Below, one piece after another: positions 1 through 10,900 of a DNA stretch of 60,888 bases; positions within the stretch are counted from its first letter, which is position 1; each line of letters opens with the position of its first letter. This stretch comes from Paraburkholderia sp. CNPSo 3272 (GTDB lineage Bacteria; Pseudomonadota; Gammaproteobacteria; Burkholderiales; Burkholderiaceae): assembly GCF_024206495.1 (NCBI RefSeq), contig NZ_JAMBPQ010000044.1, positions 1 to 60,888 on the forward strand, in the 5' to 3' direction. Both the position numbers and the translations under genes were made by a program. The notes under the pieces are model-generated. The model ran no database searches and had not been told where the DNA came from. It was given only the letters and a program-made list of their open reading frames with translations.

Positions 1-500
1 TTTTGTGCGCCGAGCATGCGCAACAGCTTGGGGGTGAGAGTCCCCTGCCCAGCCAGATGGGGCGAAGGGCTAGTGAAACGCAAGGGCGTCGTCGCGAGGC
101 GGGGTCTGAAGGAAGCGTGTAGCAAAGCCGCGACCTGACGAACAGAAACCAGATATGAGGCCCACCAGGTCGGACGAGCGAGCAAATGATCGCGAAGTCC
201 ACAACCATCAAAGACCGGGGAGGTAGATCTGGCAGGTGTGCGGTGAAGGCGGTTGAGCTTACCTCGGGAGGCCTGTGCGGCGTCCTGGAATTAGGACTGA
301 GCGATTCGCGAGGATCGCTGATCGTCGTGCAGGAGTCAGCAGCGGGCATAGTACGGCGGTGACGCCGGAAGGCCTAAACGGAAAGGAGCGGCGAGTAAGC
401 CGGAGAACTCGGCATGGGAGCGCAGCAGAAAACGCATCGCGTCCTCGGGATCGGAGATAGGGGTGAAGCCCCAAAGGACGATACCGGAGGGGCTGAACCT

Positions 501-1778
501 ATGGCGGCGAACCCCGAGTCTGAAAGCCCGTCGGCTAGTGACCGACTGATGGAAGAAGTCTGTGAACGGGAGAACCTGAAACAGGCGCTGAAGCGTGTGC
601 AAGCAAACAAGGGGGCGCCCGGCGTGGACGGTATGACGGTCCATGCATTACGGCTGCACCTGCGTGAGCATTGGCCGTCGATACGGTCTTCATTGCTAGA
701 CGGAACCTACCAACCCCAACCTGTGAGACGGGTCGAGATACCCAAGCCGGACGGTGGCATGCGCAAGCTCGGCATCCCGTGCGCGCTAGATCGCTTCGTT
801 CAGCAGGCGGTGTTGCAGGTGCTGCAAAAGCGGTGGGACCCGACGTTCTCGGACTCTAGCTACGGATTCCGTCCGGGGCGTTCGGCACATCAGGCCGTGG
901 AACGTGCCCAAAGCTACATTCAGGCGGGACACCGCTGGGTTGTAGATTTGGATCTCGAGAAATTCTTCGATCGCGTGAACCACGACATTCTGATGTCTCG
1001 GGTAGCCCGGCGGATCAGCGACAAGCGCATGCTCAAACTGATCCGCTCGTTCTTGACGGCGGGCGTGCTGGAAAATGGGCTGGTTGGTGTGACGGATGAA
1101 GGTACACCGCAGGGCGGACCGCTGTCACCGTTGTTGTCCAATCTGATACTCGACGATCTTGACCGGGAGCTTGTCCGACGCGACTTGCGATTCGTGAGAT
1201 ACGCAGATGACTGTAACGTCTACGTGCACAGCGAACGCGCGGGGCTTCGGGTGATGGCAGGGCTGAAGGCCTTCCTCACGAGCAAGCTGAAATTGAAGGT
1301 CAACGAATCGAAGAGTGCCGTTGCGCGGCCACACACGCGGAAGTTTCTAGGATTTACCTTCTCGGATCGGGAGCAGGTCCAGCGGCTTATAGCGCCCAAG
1401 GCACTGTCCCGGTTCAAGGAGCGAATTCGGGAACTGACCCAGCGCACGCGCGGCATCAGCGTCGACCAGATGATCGGCTCGCTGAAGCGGTATCTGACGG
1501 GTTGGCGCGGATACTTCTGTTTCTGCGAAACGCCATGGGTGCTTCGGGACTTGGATAAATGGATTCGTCGCCGCATTCGCTGCTTCTTCTGGAAGCAGTG
1601 GAAACGTGGCCGGACCCGATTCGAGGAACTCACTGCCCGTGGCGCGAAACGCAATCTTGCAGCCCAAACCGCCGGAGCACCGCACAGCGCGTGGCGGCTC
1701 AGTCACAGTCCTGCAGTGAACCTCGCCCTGTCAAACGGGTACTTACGTTCTCTCGGTCTCCCATCGGTTAGCCGGTAG
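501..1778 (+). CDS. ltrA: Group II intron reverse transcriptase/maturase
   Basis: Intron-encoded protein of about 425 residues that helps the intron RNA fold and copies it during retrohoming. Visible features are the RT0/RT1 region (NKGAPGVDGMT), the catalytic FFDRVNHD block, QGGPLSPLL and the YADD active site, followed by the GIIM maturase/X domain (LKRYLTGWRGYF). The protein ends after the X domain and has no HNH endonuclease, as in class C introns. ATG 501 has GGAGG ten bases upstream. ATG 414 is in frame and would add 29 residues that overlap structured intron RNA, so 501 is preferred. No frameshift or lost active-site residue is seen, so the element may still be active. Confidence 0.9.
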   Translation: MAANPESESPSASDRLMEEVCERENLKQALKRVQANKGAPGVDGMTVHALRLHLREHWPSIRSSLLDGTYQPQPVRRVEIPKPDGGMRKLGIPCALDRFVQQAVLQVLQKRWDPTFSDSSYGFRPGRSAHQAVERAQSYIQAGHRWVVDLDLEKFFDRVNHDILMSRVARRISDKRMLKLIRSFLTAGVLENGLVGVTDEGTPQGGPLSPLLSNLILDDLDRELVRRDLRFVRYADDCNVYVHSERAGLRVMAGLKAFLTSKLKLKVNESKSAVARPHTRKFLGFTFSDREQVQRLIAPKALSRFKERIRELTQRTRGISVDQMIGSLKRYLTGWRGYFCFCETPWVLRDLDKWIRRRIRCFFWKQWKRGRTRFEELTARGAKRNLAAQTAGAPHSAWRLSHSPAVNLALSNGYLRSLGLPSVSR

Positions 1779-1795
1779 TCGATCAACCGATCCGA

Positions 1796-1867
1796 ACCGC
1801 CGTGTACGGACCCGTACGCACGGTGGTGTGGGAGGGGTCGGGCCGCGAGGCCTGCCCCTATCCCGAT
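1796..1867 (+). other. Group II intron domains V and VI
   Basis: Domain V pairs ACCGCCGTG (1796-1804) with CACGGTGGT (1819-1827) through one G-U pair, then TACG with CGTA around a GACC loop and a CG bulge. Domain VI pairs GGGA and GGGG (1830-1837) with CCCC and TCCC (1855-1864), leaving T1859 and A1860 unpaired. A1860 is the expected branch point. Confidence 0.8.
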
Positions 1868-2002
1868 GAGTGCGACTGCTGCCGCCGCAAACGCCGACCG
1901 CCGCGCCCTGCACATGCTGCAGTCGCTGGCGATTCGATCCCGGCGGCGTCGATGTCGTGAGACAACCTCTCAAGGTTCAAATCGATTGGTACGGAGGCAA
2001 AC

Positions 2003-2329
2003 ATGAAGACGGTGAAGACTAAACTCATCGCAGCGCTGGCTTGTCTTGCGCTTTCCGGTGGCGCGTTCGCTGCCGGCGGTGGCGGCGGTGGCGGCGGCAG
2101 CGGCGGTAGCGGCGGTAGCGGCGGCGGTAGCGGCGGCGGCAGTGGAGGCGGCACCGGCGGCGGCGCTGGCGGTGGCGGCGGCACGGGCATGAGCGCGCCC
2201 AACTCTGGCGGGTCCACGGCCACGGACTCGAACGCCCAGGGCGGCAACAGCATGGGCAATTCGGGCCCGGCGACCAAGACCATGCACCACCGGAAGACGG
2301 CCCATCCGAACTCCGCCTCGACGCAGTAA
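2003..2329 (+). CDS. Secreted glycine/serine-rich low-complexity protein
   Basis: Predicted 108-residue exported protein of unknown function. Residues 1-24 form a Sec signal peptide (MKTVKTK, hydrophobic core, GGAFA cleavage site). Residues 25-67 are almost pure Gly/Ser, encoded by an imperfect GGC/GGT/AGC run, and the tail is rich in Asn, Ser and Thr. GGAGG lies nine bases before the ATG. The gene starts 135 bases after the intron 3' end. Another exported protein with a Gly-rich mature part begins at 60799, so the replicon has at least two such genes. The skewed composition makes homology-based naming unreliable; a surface or cell-wall role is a guess. Confidence 0.7.
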   Translation: MKTVKTKLIAALACLALSGGAFAAGGGGGGGGSGGSGGSGGGSGGGSGGGTGGGAGGGGGTGMSAPNSGGSTATDSNAQGGNSMGNSGPATKTMHHRKTAHPNSASTQ

Positions 2330-2692
2330 AGTTCACGCGCGACACGATGAGCAGGGGCGCGGTCCGACGCTCACAGCGGCGTCGAAACCGTCCGCCCCTC
2401 ATCCATCGTCGTGCGAACGCGTGCAACACGATCCAGCGCACCGGCAATGCGAAGCCCGAGATGCTCGACAGGTAGGCGACCACCGACGGCTCGTTCGAGG
2501 CGCAAGCCGACGCCAGCGCAGGTTGCCGCGTGCGGCTTGTTCTGTTTTCGACGCCTGCCGCGCGCCAGTTGCGAAAAATCGCGGCCGACATCAGTTCGAC
2601 GCGTGCCGCGGGCTGGGCGAGCAGTGCCTCCGAACCGGGAACGAAGAGTGCGCCCGCGTTACCCGGCGCCGGTCGCGCTGCGAAGGAACAAC
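2330..2692. other. Gene-free stretch upstream of the glycosyltransferase
   Basis: No recognisable protein, tRNA or repeat is visible here. Open frames cross it on both strands, but they have Arg-rich composition typical of GC-rich out-of-frame reading. An open frame continuous with the next gene begins at 2411 but gains no family-like sequence before 2693. Confidence 0.5.
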
Positions 2693-3808
2693 ATGCGTAT
2701 TGCCCAGATCGCCCCGCTTTATGAATGCGTACCGCCGCAGCGTTACGGTGCTACCGAGCGGATCGTGCATTATCTGACCGAAGCCCTCGTTGAGCGCGGC
2801 CACGACGTGACGCTGTTCGCTAGCGGCGATTCGCAGACCCGCGCCACCCTCATCCCCTGCTGCGCGCGGGCCCTATGGCACGACCGGGACGTTACTGACA
2901 CACTGGTTCACCATGTTGCGCAGCTGGAGCGGGTGGCCGCGCGAGCGCACGAGTTCGATGTCATGCATTTTCACACCGAACCGTTGCATCTGCCGCTGGC
3001 GTGCCGACTGAACGTCGCGTCGCTCACGACGCTGCACGGCGTAATTCGGCCGCAGGACCTGGGCGTGCTGCTGGATGTATCGCGGGACGCGGCGCTCGTC
3101 GCACTGTCGCAAGCGCAGCGTGAGTGCGCTCCGCATGCGAACTGGCTCACGACGGTCGGGCACGGCCTGCCGTTCGATCTGTTCAGGCCCAGCGCGGTTC
3201 ACGACGGCTATCTGCTGTGGATGGGCCGCATGATGCCGGGCAAGGGGCCCGACGCGGCAATCGAAATCGCCCGACGATCCGGCAAGCCGCTCAAGATGGC
3301 CGCGGTAGTCCATCCGGGAGAGCGCGCCTGGTTTGAGGATCGTATACGTCCCCTGCTCAGGCGACATGCCAGCTGCGTGGAGTATCTCGGAGAAGTGGGT
3401 GGCGAGTTGCGCGCGATGCTGTTGAGCCGCGCTGAAGCGTTATTGATGCCGATCACCTGGAACGAGCCGTTTGGCCTCGTCATGATCGAGGCACTCGCGA
3501 GCGGAACGCCAGTGATTGCCAACCGGCGCGGCGCTGTGCCCGAGGTCCTCCGTAATGGAGTGAGCGGGTTCATCGTCGATGGATTGGATGCGGCCGTCGA
3601 TGCGGTCGCACGCTTGCCTATGCTTTCCCGCGACAGCTGCCGCGCCGAATTCGAGCGACGCTTCACTGCCGCACGCATGTGCGATGACTATCTCGCCGCA
3701 TACGACACGCTCATCGCGCGACGCGGCGCGTCGCATACGGCGCCAGCATGGGTCGAGAGCCGTCTTTCCCAAGCGAGTGAGGCAAGCCAGGCGAGGCTCG
3801 CTTCATGA
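2693..3808 (+). CDS. Glycosyltransferase family 4 (GT-B fold)
   Basis: Predicted 371-residue retaining glycosyltransferase that would transfer a sugar from a nucleotide donor to a glycan, lipid or small-molecule acceptor. The N-terminal Rossmann half starts MRIAQIAP and has a Gly-containing acceptor-side loop (RYGATERIVHYL). The C-terminal half contains GRMMPGKGP and the EPFGLVMIEALASGTPVIA block, in which the two Glu residues form the family EX7E motif. ATG 2693 follows GAAGGA at good spacing; longer in-frame starts add unrelated Arg-rich sequence. The next gene on this strand is an alcohol dehydrogenase and a second GT4 gene faces it, which suggests a small glycan or osmolyte locus. The acceptor cannot be told. 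Confidence 0.88.
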   Translation: MRIAQIAPLYECVPPQRYGATERIVHYLTEALVERGHDVTLFASGDSQTRATLIPCCARALWHDRDVTDTLVHHVAQLERVAARAHEFDVMHFHTEPLHLPLACRLNVASLTTLHGVIRPQDLGVLLDVSRDAALVALSQAQRECAPHANWLTTVGHGLPFDLFRPSAVHDGYLLWMGRMMPGKGPDAAIEIARRSGKPLKMAAVVHPGERAWFEDRIRPLLRRHASCVEYLGEVGGELRAMLLSRAEALLMPITWNEPFGLVMIEALASGTPVIANRRGAVPEVLRNGVSGFIVDGLDAAVDAVARLPMLSRDSCRAEFERRFTAARMCDDYLAAYDTLIARRGASHTAPAWVESRLSQASEASQARLAS

Positions 3809-3924
3809 CCGCTGAGCGGCGGCACGCATGTGAGAGCGGCGGGTTGTCAATCCACTACGCGGGTATGACCGATGCGGTGCCGGTTGCAACGCGATCCACG
3901 CGTTGCCCAACGAAGGAGACCACG

Positions 3925-5094
<1,170 letters not shown>

Positions 5095-5249
5095 CGTCGG
5101 TAGTCCTATGTACTTGCCCAAAAGAGGCAAGGCGCTGCCGGTGGCGCCCGCGTCTGCGACACGCCCGTGATGGACCAGCGCCGCGGCGCTGTCGCGATCG
5201 ACGGCATTGATGACGCGTGTGAGCATACGGATGGCTCCCCGGCCCCGAC

Positions 5250-6542
5250 TCAGGCGGACGCGCTCAGCACGCGTGGCTGGCGGTCGTCGGCTGCGCCCGT
5301 TTCGCAAGTGTCGAGAGGCAGGCCTGCGACCTGTGCGTAAACCCGCTCGAGTTCGACGCCGATCTGCTTCCATGTGAAGTGTGCATGCACGCGGGCGTAT
5401 CCCGCTTCGCCCATCGCACGGGCGTGGGCGGGGTCGCCATGCACGGCGAGCAGGCGATCGGCGAGCGCTTCGGGGTCGCGCGGTGGCACAAGCCAGCCGG
5501 TTTCGCCATGCAGCACCGAGTGGCGGATTCCGCCGACGTCCGCGCCGATCACGGGCGTGGCACATGCCATCGCCTCGAGCGGTGTGATGCCGAACGGCTC
5601 GTACCACGGTGTCGTGACGAATACGTCCGCTGCGCTATAAAAGTCGCGCAACTGTGATCGCTCGCGTCGACCCGCGAAGATGACACGCGGCGCGATTCCA
5701 CAGTCGCGCGCAAGCCCGCGCAACCGGGCGATTTCAGGGGTGGCGATTTCATTCGGCGTGTGGGCGTCGCCGCCCACGATGTAGAGCCAGGCATTCACGC
5801 CGTGCTGCGTCTCAAGCTCGGCCACCGCGCGCACGACGTTGTCGATTCCCTTGCGCTGCACGAGGCGCCCGAGCTGCAGCACGCAGAATTCGTCTGTCGG
5901 CCAGTGCAGTCTGCGTCGAGCCAGCAGTCGGTCCACCGGCGCAAACTCGTCGGGATCAAAGCCACAGGCAACGATGTCGATGCGCGAAGCGTTGGCCTGG
6001 TAGTGCTCGATCAGATCCGCTTTGTCGGCGGGGCATTCCGCGACGATACAATCCGAGCGCCGCACCAGCTCATCCTCGATCGCGAAGCGCTCATCGGGAA
6101 AACCGTCGTTCGCGCCCTGATGCAGACGCCGCACGCGACCCAGAGCGTGGAACGTCATGACCAGCGGCACACGCAGCGCGTCCTTGACCGCGAGCGCCGC
6201 GAGTCCCGACATGAAGAAATTGGCGTGAATGACGTCGTAGGAGCGCCTTTCGTCGCGGCAGAACTGCACGAGAAACTGCCCGAACTCAGCCATGTGGGGC
6301 AACAACTGTTCCTTCGGAAGTTGCCTTGGCGGTCCTGCAGGCACATGAATGACGCGCACGCCGTCCATGTGGGAAACGGTCGGAAGCAGCGCGCCGTCGC
6401 GCCGCGTGAAGACGTCGACCTCATGTCCCGCGCGGTGAAGCTCACGTGCGACGTTTGCGACGTAGATGTTCTGGCCGCCGGTATCGACGCCGCCCGCCAG
6501 TGCGAGTGGGGAAGCGTGTTCGCTGACGAGTGCGATTTTCAT
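5250..6542 (-). CDS. Glycosyltransferase family 4 (sucrose-phosphate-synthase/MshA-like)
   Basis: Predicted 430-residue GT-B glycosyltransferase. The N-terminus (IALVSEHASPLA followed by GGVDTGGQN) is the signature of the sucrose-phosphate synthase, mannosylfructose-phosphate synthase and MshA branch. The donor half has QLGRLVQRKGID and EPFGITPLEAMACATPVIG with the EX7E pair. ATG 6542 is preceded by an AGGA-type site and gives the family-like start MKIALVSEH; the in-frame start at 6635 adds unrelated sequence. It converges with the alcohol dehydrogenase, 155 bases apart. A role in making a sugar osmolyte or glycan is inferred from the branch and not from the substrate pocket. Confidence 0.87.
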   Translation of the reverse strand: MKIALVSEHASPLALAGGVDTGGQNIYVANVARELHRAGHEVDVFTRRDGALLPTVSHMDGVRVIHVPAGPPRQLPKEQLLPHMAEFGQFLVQFCRDERRSYDVIHANFFMSGLAALAVKDALRVPLVMTFHALGRVRRLHQGANDGFPDERFAIEDELVRRSDCIVAECPADKADLIEHYQANASRIDIVACGFDPDEFAPVDRLLARRRLHWPTDEFCVLQLGRLVQRKGIDNVVRAVAELETQHGVNAWLYIVGGDAHTPNEIATPEIARLRGLARDCGIAPRVIFAGRRERSQLRDFYSAADVFVTTPWYEPFGITPLEAMACATPVIGADVGGIRHSVLHGETGWLVPPRDPEALADRLLAVHGDPAHARAMGEAGYARVHAHFTWKQIGVELERVYAQVAGLPLDTCETGAADDRQPRVLSASA

Positions 6543-6809
6543 GATTGTCCTCACCGGAAGAGCGAGCGGCCAGCGCCTTCGTGAGAAAGGCGAATGTTGC
6601 ACGCGGTGCAACGCCAAGCGCAACTGCCGTGCCACCGGTGCGCCCTCGCAACGGAATAGCCACGGGGCACGCGTAGGCTTCGGTGAGAGACAGACGAGGG
6701 GCGTGCTCGCCCCACAACAGATGGATTTCGCAACGATCGCCTTGGGGCCTTCGGTGCGCGCCGCACTTTTACAAATCGCCGCGCTGTTGCGGAGATACTC
6801 GTAGGGGCT

Positions 6810-7808
6810 TCAAGGCCGCGGGTCAGTGCCGGCTGCGGGAAACGCGTGCCGGAGCGCGTCAAGCAGCGTCATCCCTTCGTTGATGCGCGCCTGTTCGATT
6901 TCTATCTGCTGTTGGTCACCGACCCGCTCGGCCCATTTCTGCCGCTCTCTTGCGAAGATAATGCGTTCGTTGATCGTCCGTATGGCCGTCCAGATCGCGT
7001 TTTCTTCAGCCTTTTCATGGCCATCTTCGAGGGAGAGTGCATTGTATGCATGGCCGGTGTGGCACCGGTAACGCAGCACGCGATCGTCAAGCACGCGCCA
7101 TAGCATGCCGCCGCATTCCGGGCAGGCGAGCGGCGAGCGCTCGCCGATCCGGTCGAGGTCCTCGGGCTGCAGCACGTCGAGCTGGTCCAGACGTGCCTCA
7201 AGAGAAAGATCGTTCGTGGTCATCGGGAGCGACTCCTTCACCGGAGCGCCGCGCACTGCGGCGACGATGCACGCTGCCATATGCGCCGCGTCGGCGACGG
7301 CGTCCGCGCCTGCGGCCGCTAGCGCCGAACGGGGCATCGACGGAGCCTCGCAATCGTCGGGATCCTGCACGATGCAGTAGCCGCCATGCGCCCGGACGGT
7401 GGCGAGTCCCGCCGCACCGTCATCGAGGTCGCCGGTAAGGACGGCGGCGACCACGCGGGCTCCGTAATCTAGCGCGGCCGACCTGAATAGCGGATCCGCC
7501 GCAGGTCGCGCGAAGTTCTCGGCGGCTCCGCTATCCAGTCTCAGTCGCCCCTGCGACACCCGCATGTGCCGGTCGGGCGGCGCGATGTAAATCCTGCCAT
7601 TCTCGAGCGCATCGCCGTCGGCGGGATGGCTGGCAGGAAGGGGGCCCCAGTTCGACATTAGCTCAGGCAGCACGCTATCGTGCCTGCCAACGTGCAGCAC
7701 GATGCAGACGGCGGCCGGAAGATCGGCGGGCAGGCTGGCGGTGATCAGGCGCAAAACGCCGAACGCACCGCGTGAGCCGCCAATGACGACAATGTCACGT
7801 TGTTCCAT
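6810..7808 (-). CDS. CheB-type methylesterase with C-terminal zinc-ribbon-like domain
   Basis: 332-residue protein with a CheB esterase domain (about 1-190) and no N-terminal receiver. Likely catalytic residues are present: Ser in IGGSRGAFG, His in VLHVGRHD and Asp in TGDLDDGAAG. The C-terminal third has CPECGG and a later CHTGHAY, which could bind zinc, then a helical tail. CheB enzymes remove methyl groups from chemoreceptor glutamates. Receiver-less versions next to CheB-CheR kinases are common in soil proteobacteria, and their targets are largely unknown. It lies 100 bases downstream of the giant CheB-CheR kinase on the same strand, so the two are likely one operon. No chemoreceptor gene is visible in the window. 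Confidence 0.87.
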   Translation of the reverse strand: MEQRDIVVIGGSRGAFGVLRLITASLPADLPAAVCIVLHVGRHDSVLPELMSNWGPLPASHPADGDALENGRIYIAPPDRHMRVSQGRLRLDSGAAENFARPAADPLFRSAALDYGARVVAAVLTGDLDDGAAGLATVRAHGGYCIVQDPDDCEAPSMPRSALAAAGADAVADAAHMAACIVAAVRGAPVKESLPMTTNDLSLEARLDQLDVLQPEDLDRIGERSPLACPECGGMLWRVLDDRVLRYRCHTGHAYNALSLEDGHEKAEENAIWTAIRTINERIIFARERQKWAERVGDQQQIEIEQARINEGMTLLDALRHAFPAAGTDPRP

Positions 7809-7908
7809 GCCCGAGGCGAGCGCATTTGGCGCGCCCGGCTTGCAGCGATCGGCAAGAACGGCACGCCCTGCAGCAACTTCGCGTCGCGCTCAGGCGTGCC
7901 GGCCTTTG

Positions 7909-10900
7909 TTACCGGCGCAGCGCTGGCAGGATGTCGTGGAGCACCCGAATCAGCGTCTGGAAGTCGACCGGTTTGCTGACATGCGCGTCGAAGCCAGCTT
8001 CGCGTGCGGCGCGCCGGTTCGCCTCGGTGTCGTTCGCGGTCACCGCGACAGATCGAAGATTCCCCAGCTGCGGAACTGACCTCAGATGGGCGGCGATCGT
8101 GGCGGCGTCGGTGCCGGAGCCACTGACGTCACAAATGAGGACATCGACGACTTCTGCTTCCAGTGCCGCCAGGACCGTGTCTGCGCCTGCCGTCATCACG
8201 GTCGACGCGCCCTCCAGTTCGAGAAGTTTTCCCAACGACGATGCGGTATCCGGATCGTCAAGTACGATCATGGCTCGAATGCCTGAGAGCGAACCGGCGG
8301 GTAGCGCTGCAGCGGCGGATTCGCCTGCCGCTTCGACGGCCGGTAGCCATACCGTCATCGTGCATCCGAGGCCCGGACCGTCGGAATGGGCCACCGCGCG
8401 CCCGCCATGCATTTCAACCAGTTGCCTGACCAGTGCGAGTCCGATTCCGAGGCCTGTCTTTGACCGGCCCCGGATTCCCTGGCGGTACATCTCGAAGATG
8501 TGCGGGAGTTCCGCCTCGGCGATGCCCTCGCCGCTGTCGATGACATCTATCCGTACCATCGACCCTTCGGGAGTGAGGCGCAGTTCGATGCTGCCGCCGT
8601 CACCGGTGAATTTGATCGCATTGGAAACGAGGTTCCACAGGATCTGTTCGCAGCGGGTGGGGTCCGCACGGACCATGACCGGCGGTGGGGGAACGGTTAC
8701 CGACAATTCGATGCCTTTCGCCCTCATATCCTCCGCGCATGCGTGGGCGATGCCCTGCAGCATCGAGGCAACGTCGAGCGCTTCCAGTTCCAGCGCCAGC
8801 TTGCCGGTGCGCACTCGCGACAGGTCCAGCAGGTCGTCGATGATCTGCGCCTGGCCTCGAACCGCACGGCGAATCGTGTCGGCGGTTTCCCGCACAAACG
8901 TGATCTCGCGGGTCTCGGGATGCCGCGTCAGTATTTCTGCCTTCATGCCTATCAGATTCAACGGGTGCTTCAGCTCGTGCGAGAGGACCGCAATGAAATC
9001 GTCCTTGAGCTGGTTCGACTCGCTTTGCCTTTGCCTTTCCTCCTGTTCGTGCAGCAACGCGATCTCTTTTGCGTCCTCGCGCTGCTTGCGCTGCGTGAGA
9101 TCGCGCAGGATCGTGGCGAAGCCGGTGAAGGAGGCATCGGCGATTGGCGTGACGACGCCGCTGCACCATACGCGCCGCTGGTCCCTGGTGACGTGCCAGC
9201 GCTCATCATCAGCGCGGCCTTCAATGCCCGCGGTTTCCCGTTCGCTCGCCGGAACGTGCGCGTCGCGGTCGTCCGTCTCGTAGATGAGCGAGATATCCTT
9301 GCCCATGACCTCGCCTTCGGTATAGCCGAAGATCCGTTCCGCGCCCGTGTTCCAGCTGACGATGCTGCCGGCGCGATCGTGAACGATGATGGCATAGTCG
9401 TCGGTCGACTGCGCCACGAGCCGCAGCCGCTGCTCGCCGATGCGCGCCTGCTCTTCTGCCTCGTGGCGCGCGGTGATATCGATAAGCGTGAGCACGGCGC
9501 CGTCGATGCGGTCGTCGGCCGTGCGGTAAGGAAGCAGACGCATCAGATACCATCGTCCATCCTGGCTTTGCAGTTCGCGCTCGATCAGCTTGAGCGTCTC
9601 GAAGGCTTCCTTGACGTCCGCGGCTAGCGACGGGTGTTTCAGCGAGTGCGTGATGTCGAACAGCGAGCGTCCGATGTCGGACTCGATCAGCTTGAAGATG
9701 TGTGTGGCGCTCGGGGTAAAGCGTTTGACCTGGATCTTCCTGTCGACAAATACGGTCGCAATCTCCGTCGAGACGATGATGTTCTGCAGGTCATCGTTAG
9801 CCTTGGCGGTTTCCTCGACACGCGCGTGCAGCTCCGAGTTCAGCGTGGTGAGTTCCTCGTTGACCGACTGCAGCTCTTCCTTGCTGCTTTCGAGTTCCTC
9901 CGTCGCCGAGCGGAGCTCCTCGTTGATTGCCTGGAGTTCTTCGTTCGAAGCCTTGAGTTCCTCGACGGAAGTTTCGTACTGCTCGATGGTCGTGGACAGC
10001 TGCTCGCGGCTGTGCTGCAGCTCCTCTTCGAGCTGCATGAGAACCGGGTCCTGCCCCTTTTGCCCGGCCTCGCCTTCGTCCGACATGCGTTCCTGCACCT
10101 CGTCGAAGAGCACGAGGAAGAAGTCGGCGTTCACGCCCTGATCATGGAACGGGCGCACGGTCATGTTTATCCACGACGGGCGGCCGTCGCGGACTATCTT
10201 CACGCGCCTCGCCTCGACGCTCGCTCCGGTCTGCAGGGCACGGAACAACGTCGTACGCAGATCGAGACGCAGTTCCGGCACGACGACGGTCATGATATTG
10301 GTCGACGGCTCGCCCCCGGCGTGGTGCAGGAACCTGCCCGCGTTGTCGGACAGATGCACGATCGCCGAATCACGGTCCACGATGACGCTCGGCGGCGCGT
10401 ACTCTTCCAGGACCCGCTGGTGCAGGGCGGAGAAGGAGAAGCTCCGGCGCTCGACCGGAGGCGGCGGGACTGCGCTTCCCGCGGCCGCCTGCACGTCCTC
10501 GGGGACCCCGCTCGTCTGCGCGAGCGAGGGAAAGGCCGCAGCTTGCCTTGCGCGATTGACGATCTTGCGCGCTCGATAAATGCGATGTTTCTTGTCGACG
10601 ACCGCGAAAAGATCATCGGCAGCGTCCGCCGATTCTGCGGAGCCAAGGAACAGATAGCCGTCAGGGCGCAGTGCAAAGTGGAACAGTTCGAGGATCTGCC
10701 TCTGTACCGGGCGCTCCAGGTAAATCAGCACGTTGCGGCACGTGATCAGGTCGAGGTGGGAAAACGGCGGATCCTTGAGCAGGCTGTGCGCGGCAAAGAG
10801 AATGCGCTCACGCACCGGCTTGACGATGGAATACCGCCCGCCTTCATGCGTAAAGTAGCGTCGCAGCAGGTCGGCGGGCACGTCGGCAACTATCGACTCG

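Larger units (their letters stand above)
5..1867 (+). mobile_element. Group II intron, IIC-like, apparently full length
   Basis: Self-splicing retroelement RNA with its own reverse transcriptase. The 5' end reads GTGCGCC directly after TTTT. The 3' end has a domain V hairpin (1796-1827) and a domain VI hairpin (1829-1864) with an unpaired A at 1860, seven bases before the AT end at 1867, which is the usual branch-point distance. Domain V carries CGC where IIA/IIB introns have AGC, as known for IIC introns. The encoded protein lacks an HNH endonuclease, and the whole element is about 1.86 kb, both typical of bacterial class C. IIC introns usually insert after the T-tract of intrinsic terminators; the four T's left of the boundary fit this, but the upstream exon is outside the window. 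Confidence 0.85.

Noticed and set aside
2411..2692. N-terminal extension of the glycosyltransferase
   Set aside because: Adds 94 residues unlike any GT4 protein, and the 2693 start has a good ribosome-binding site.
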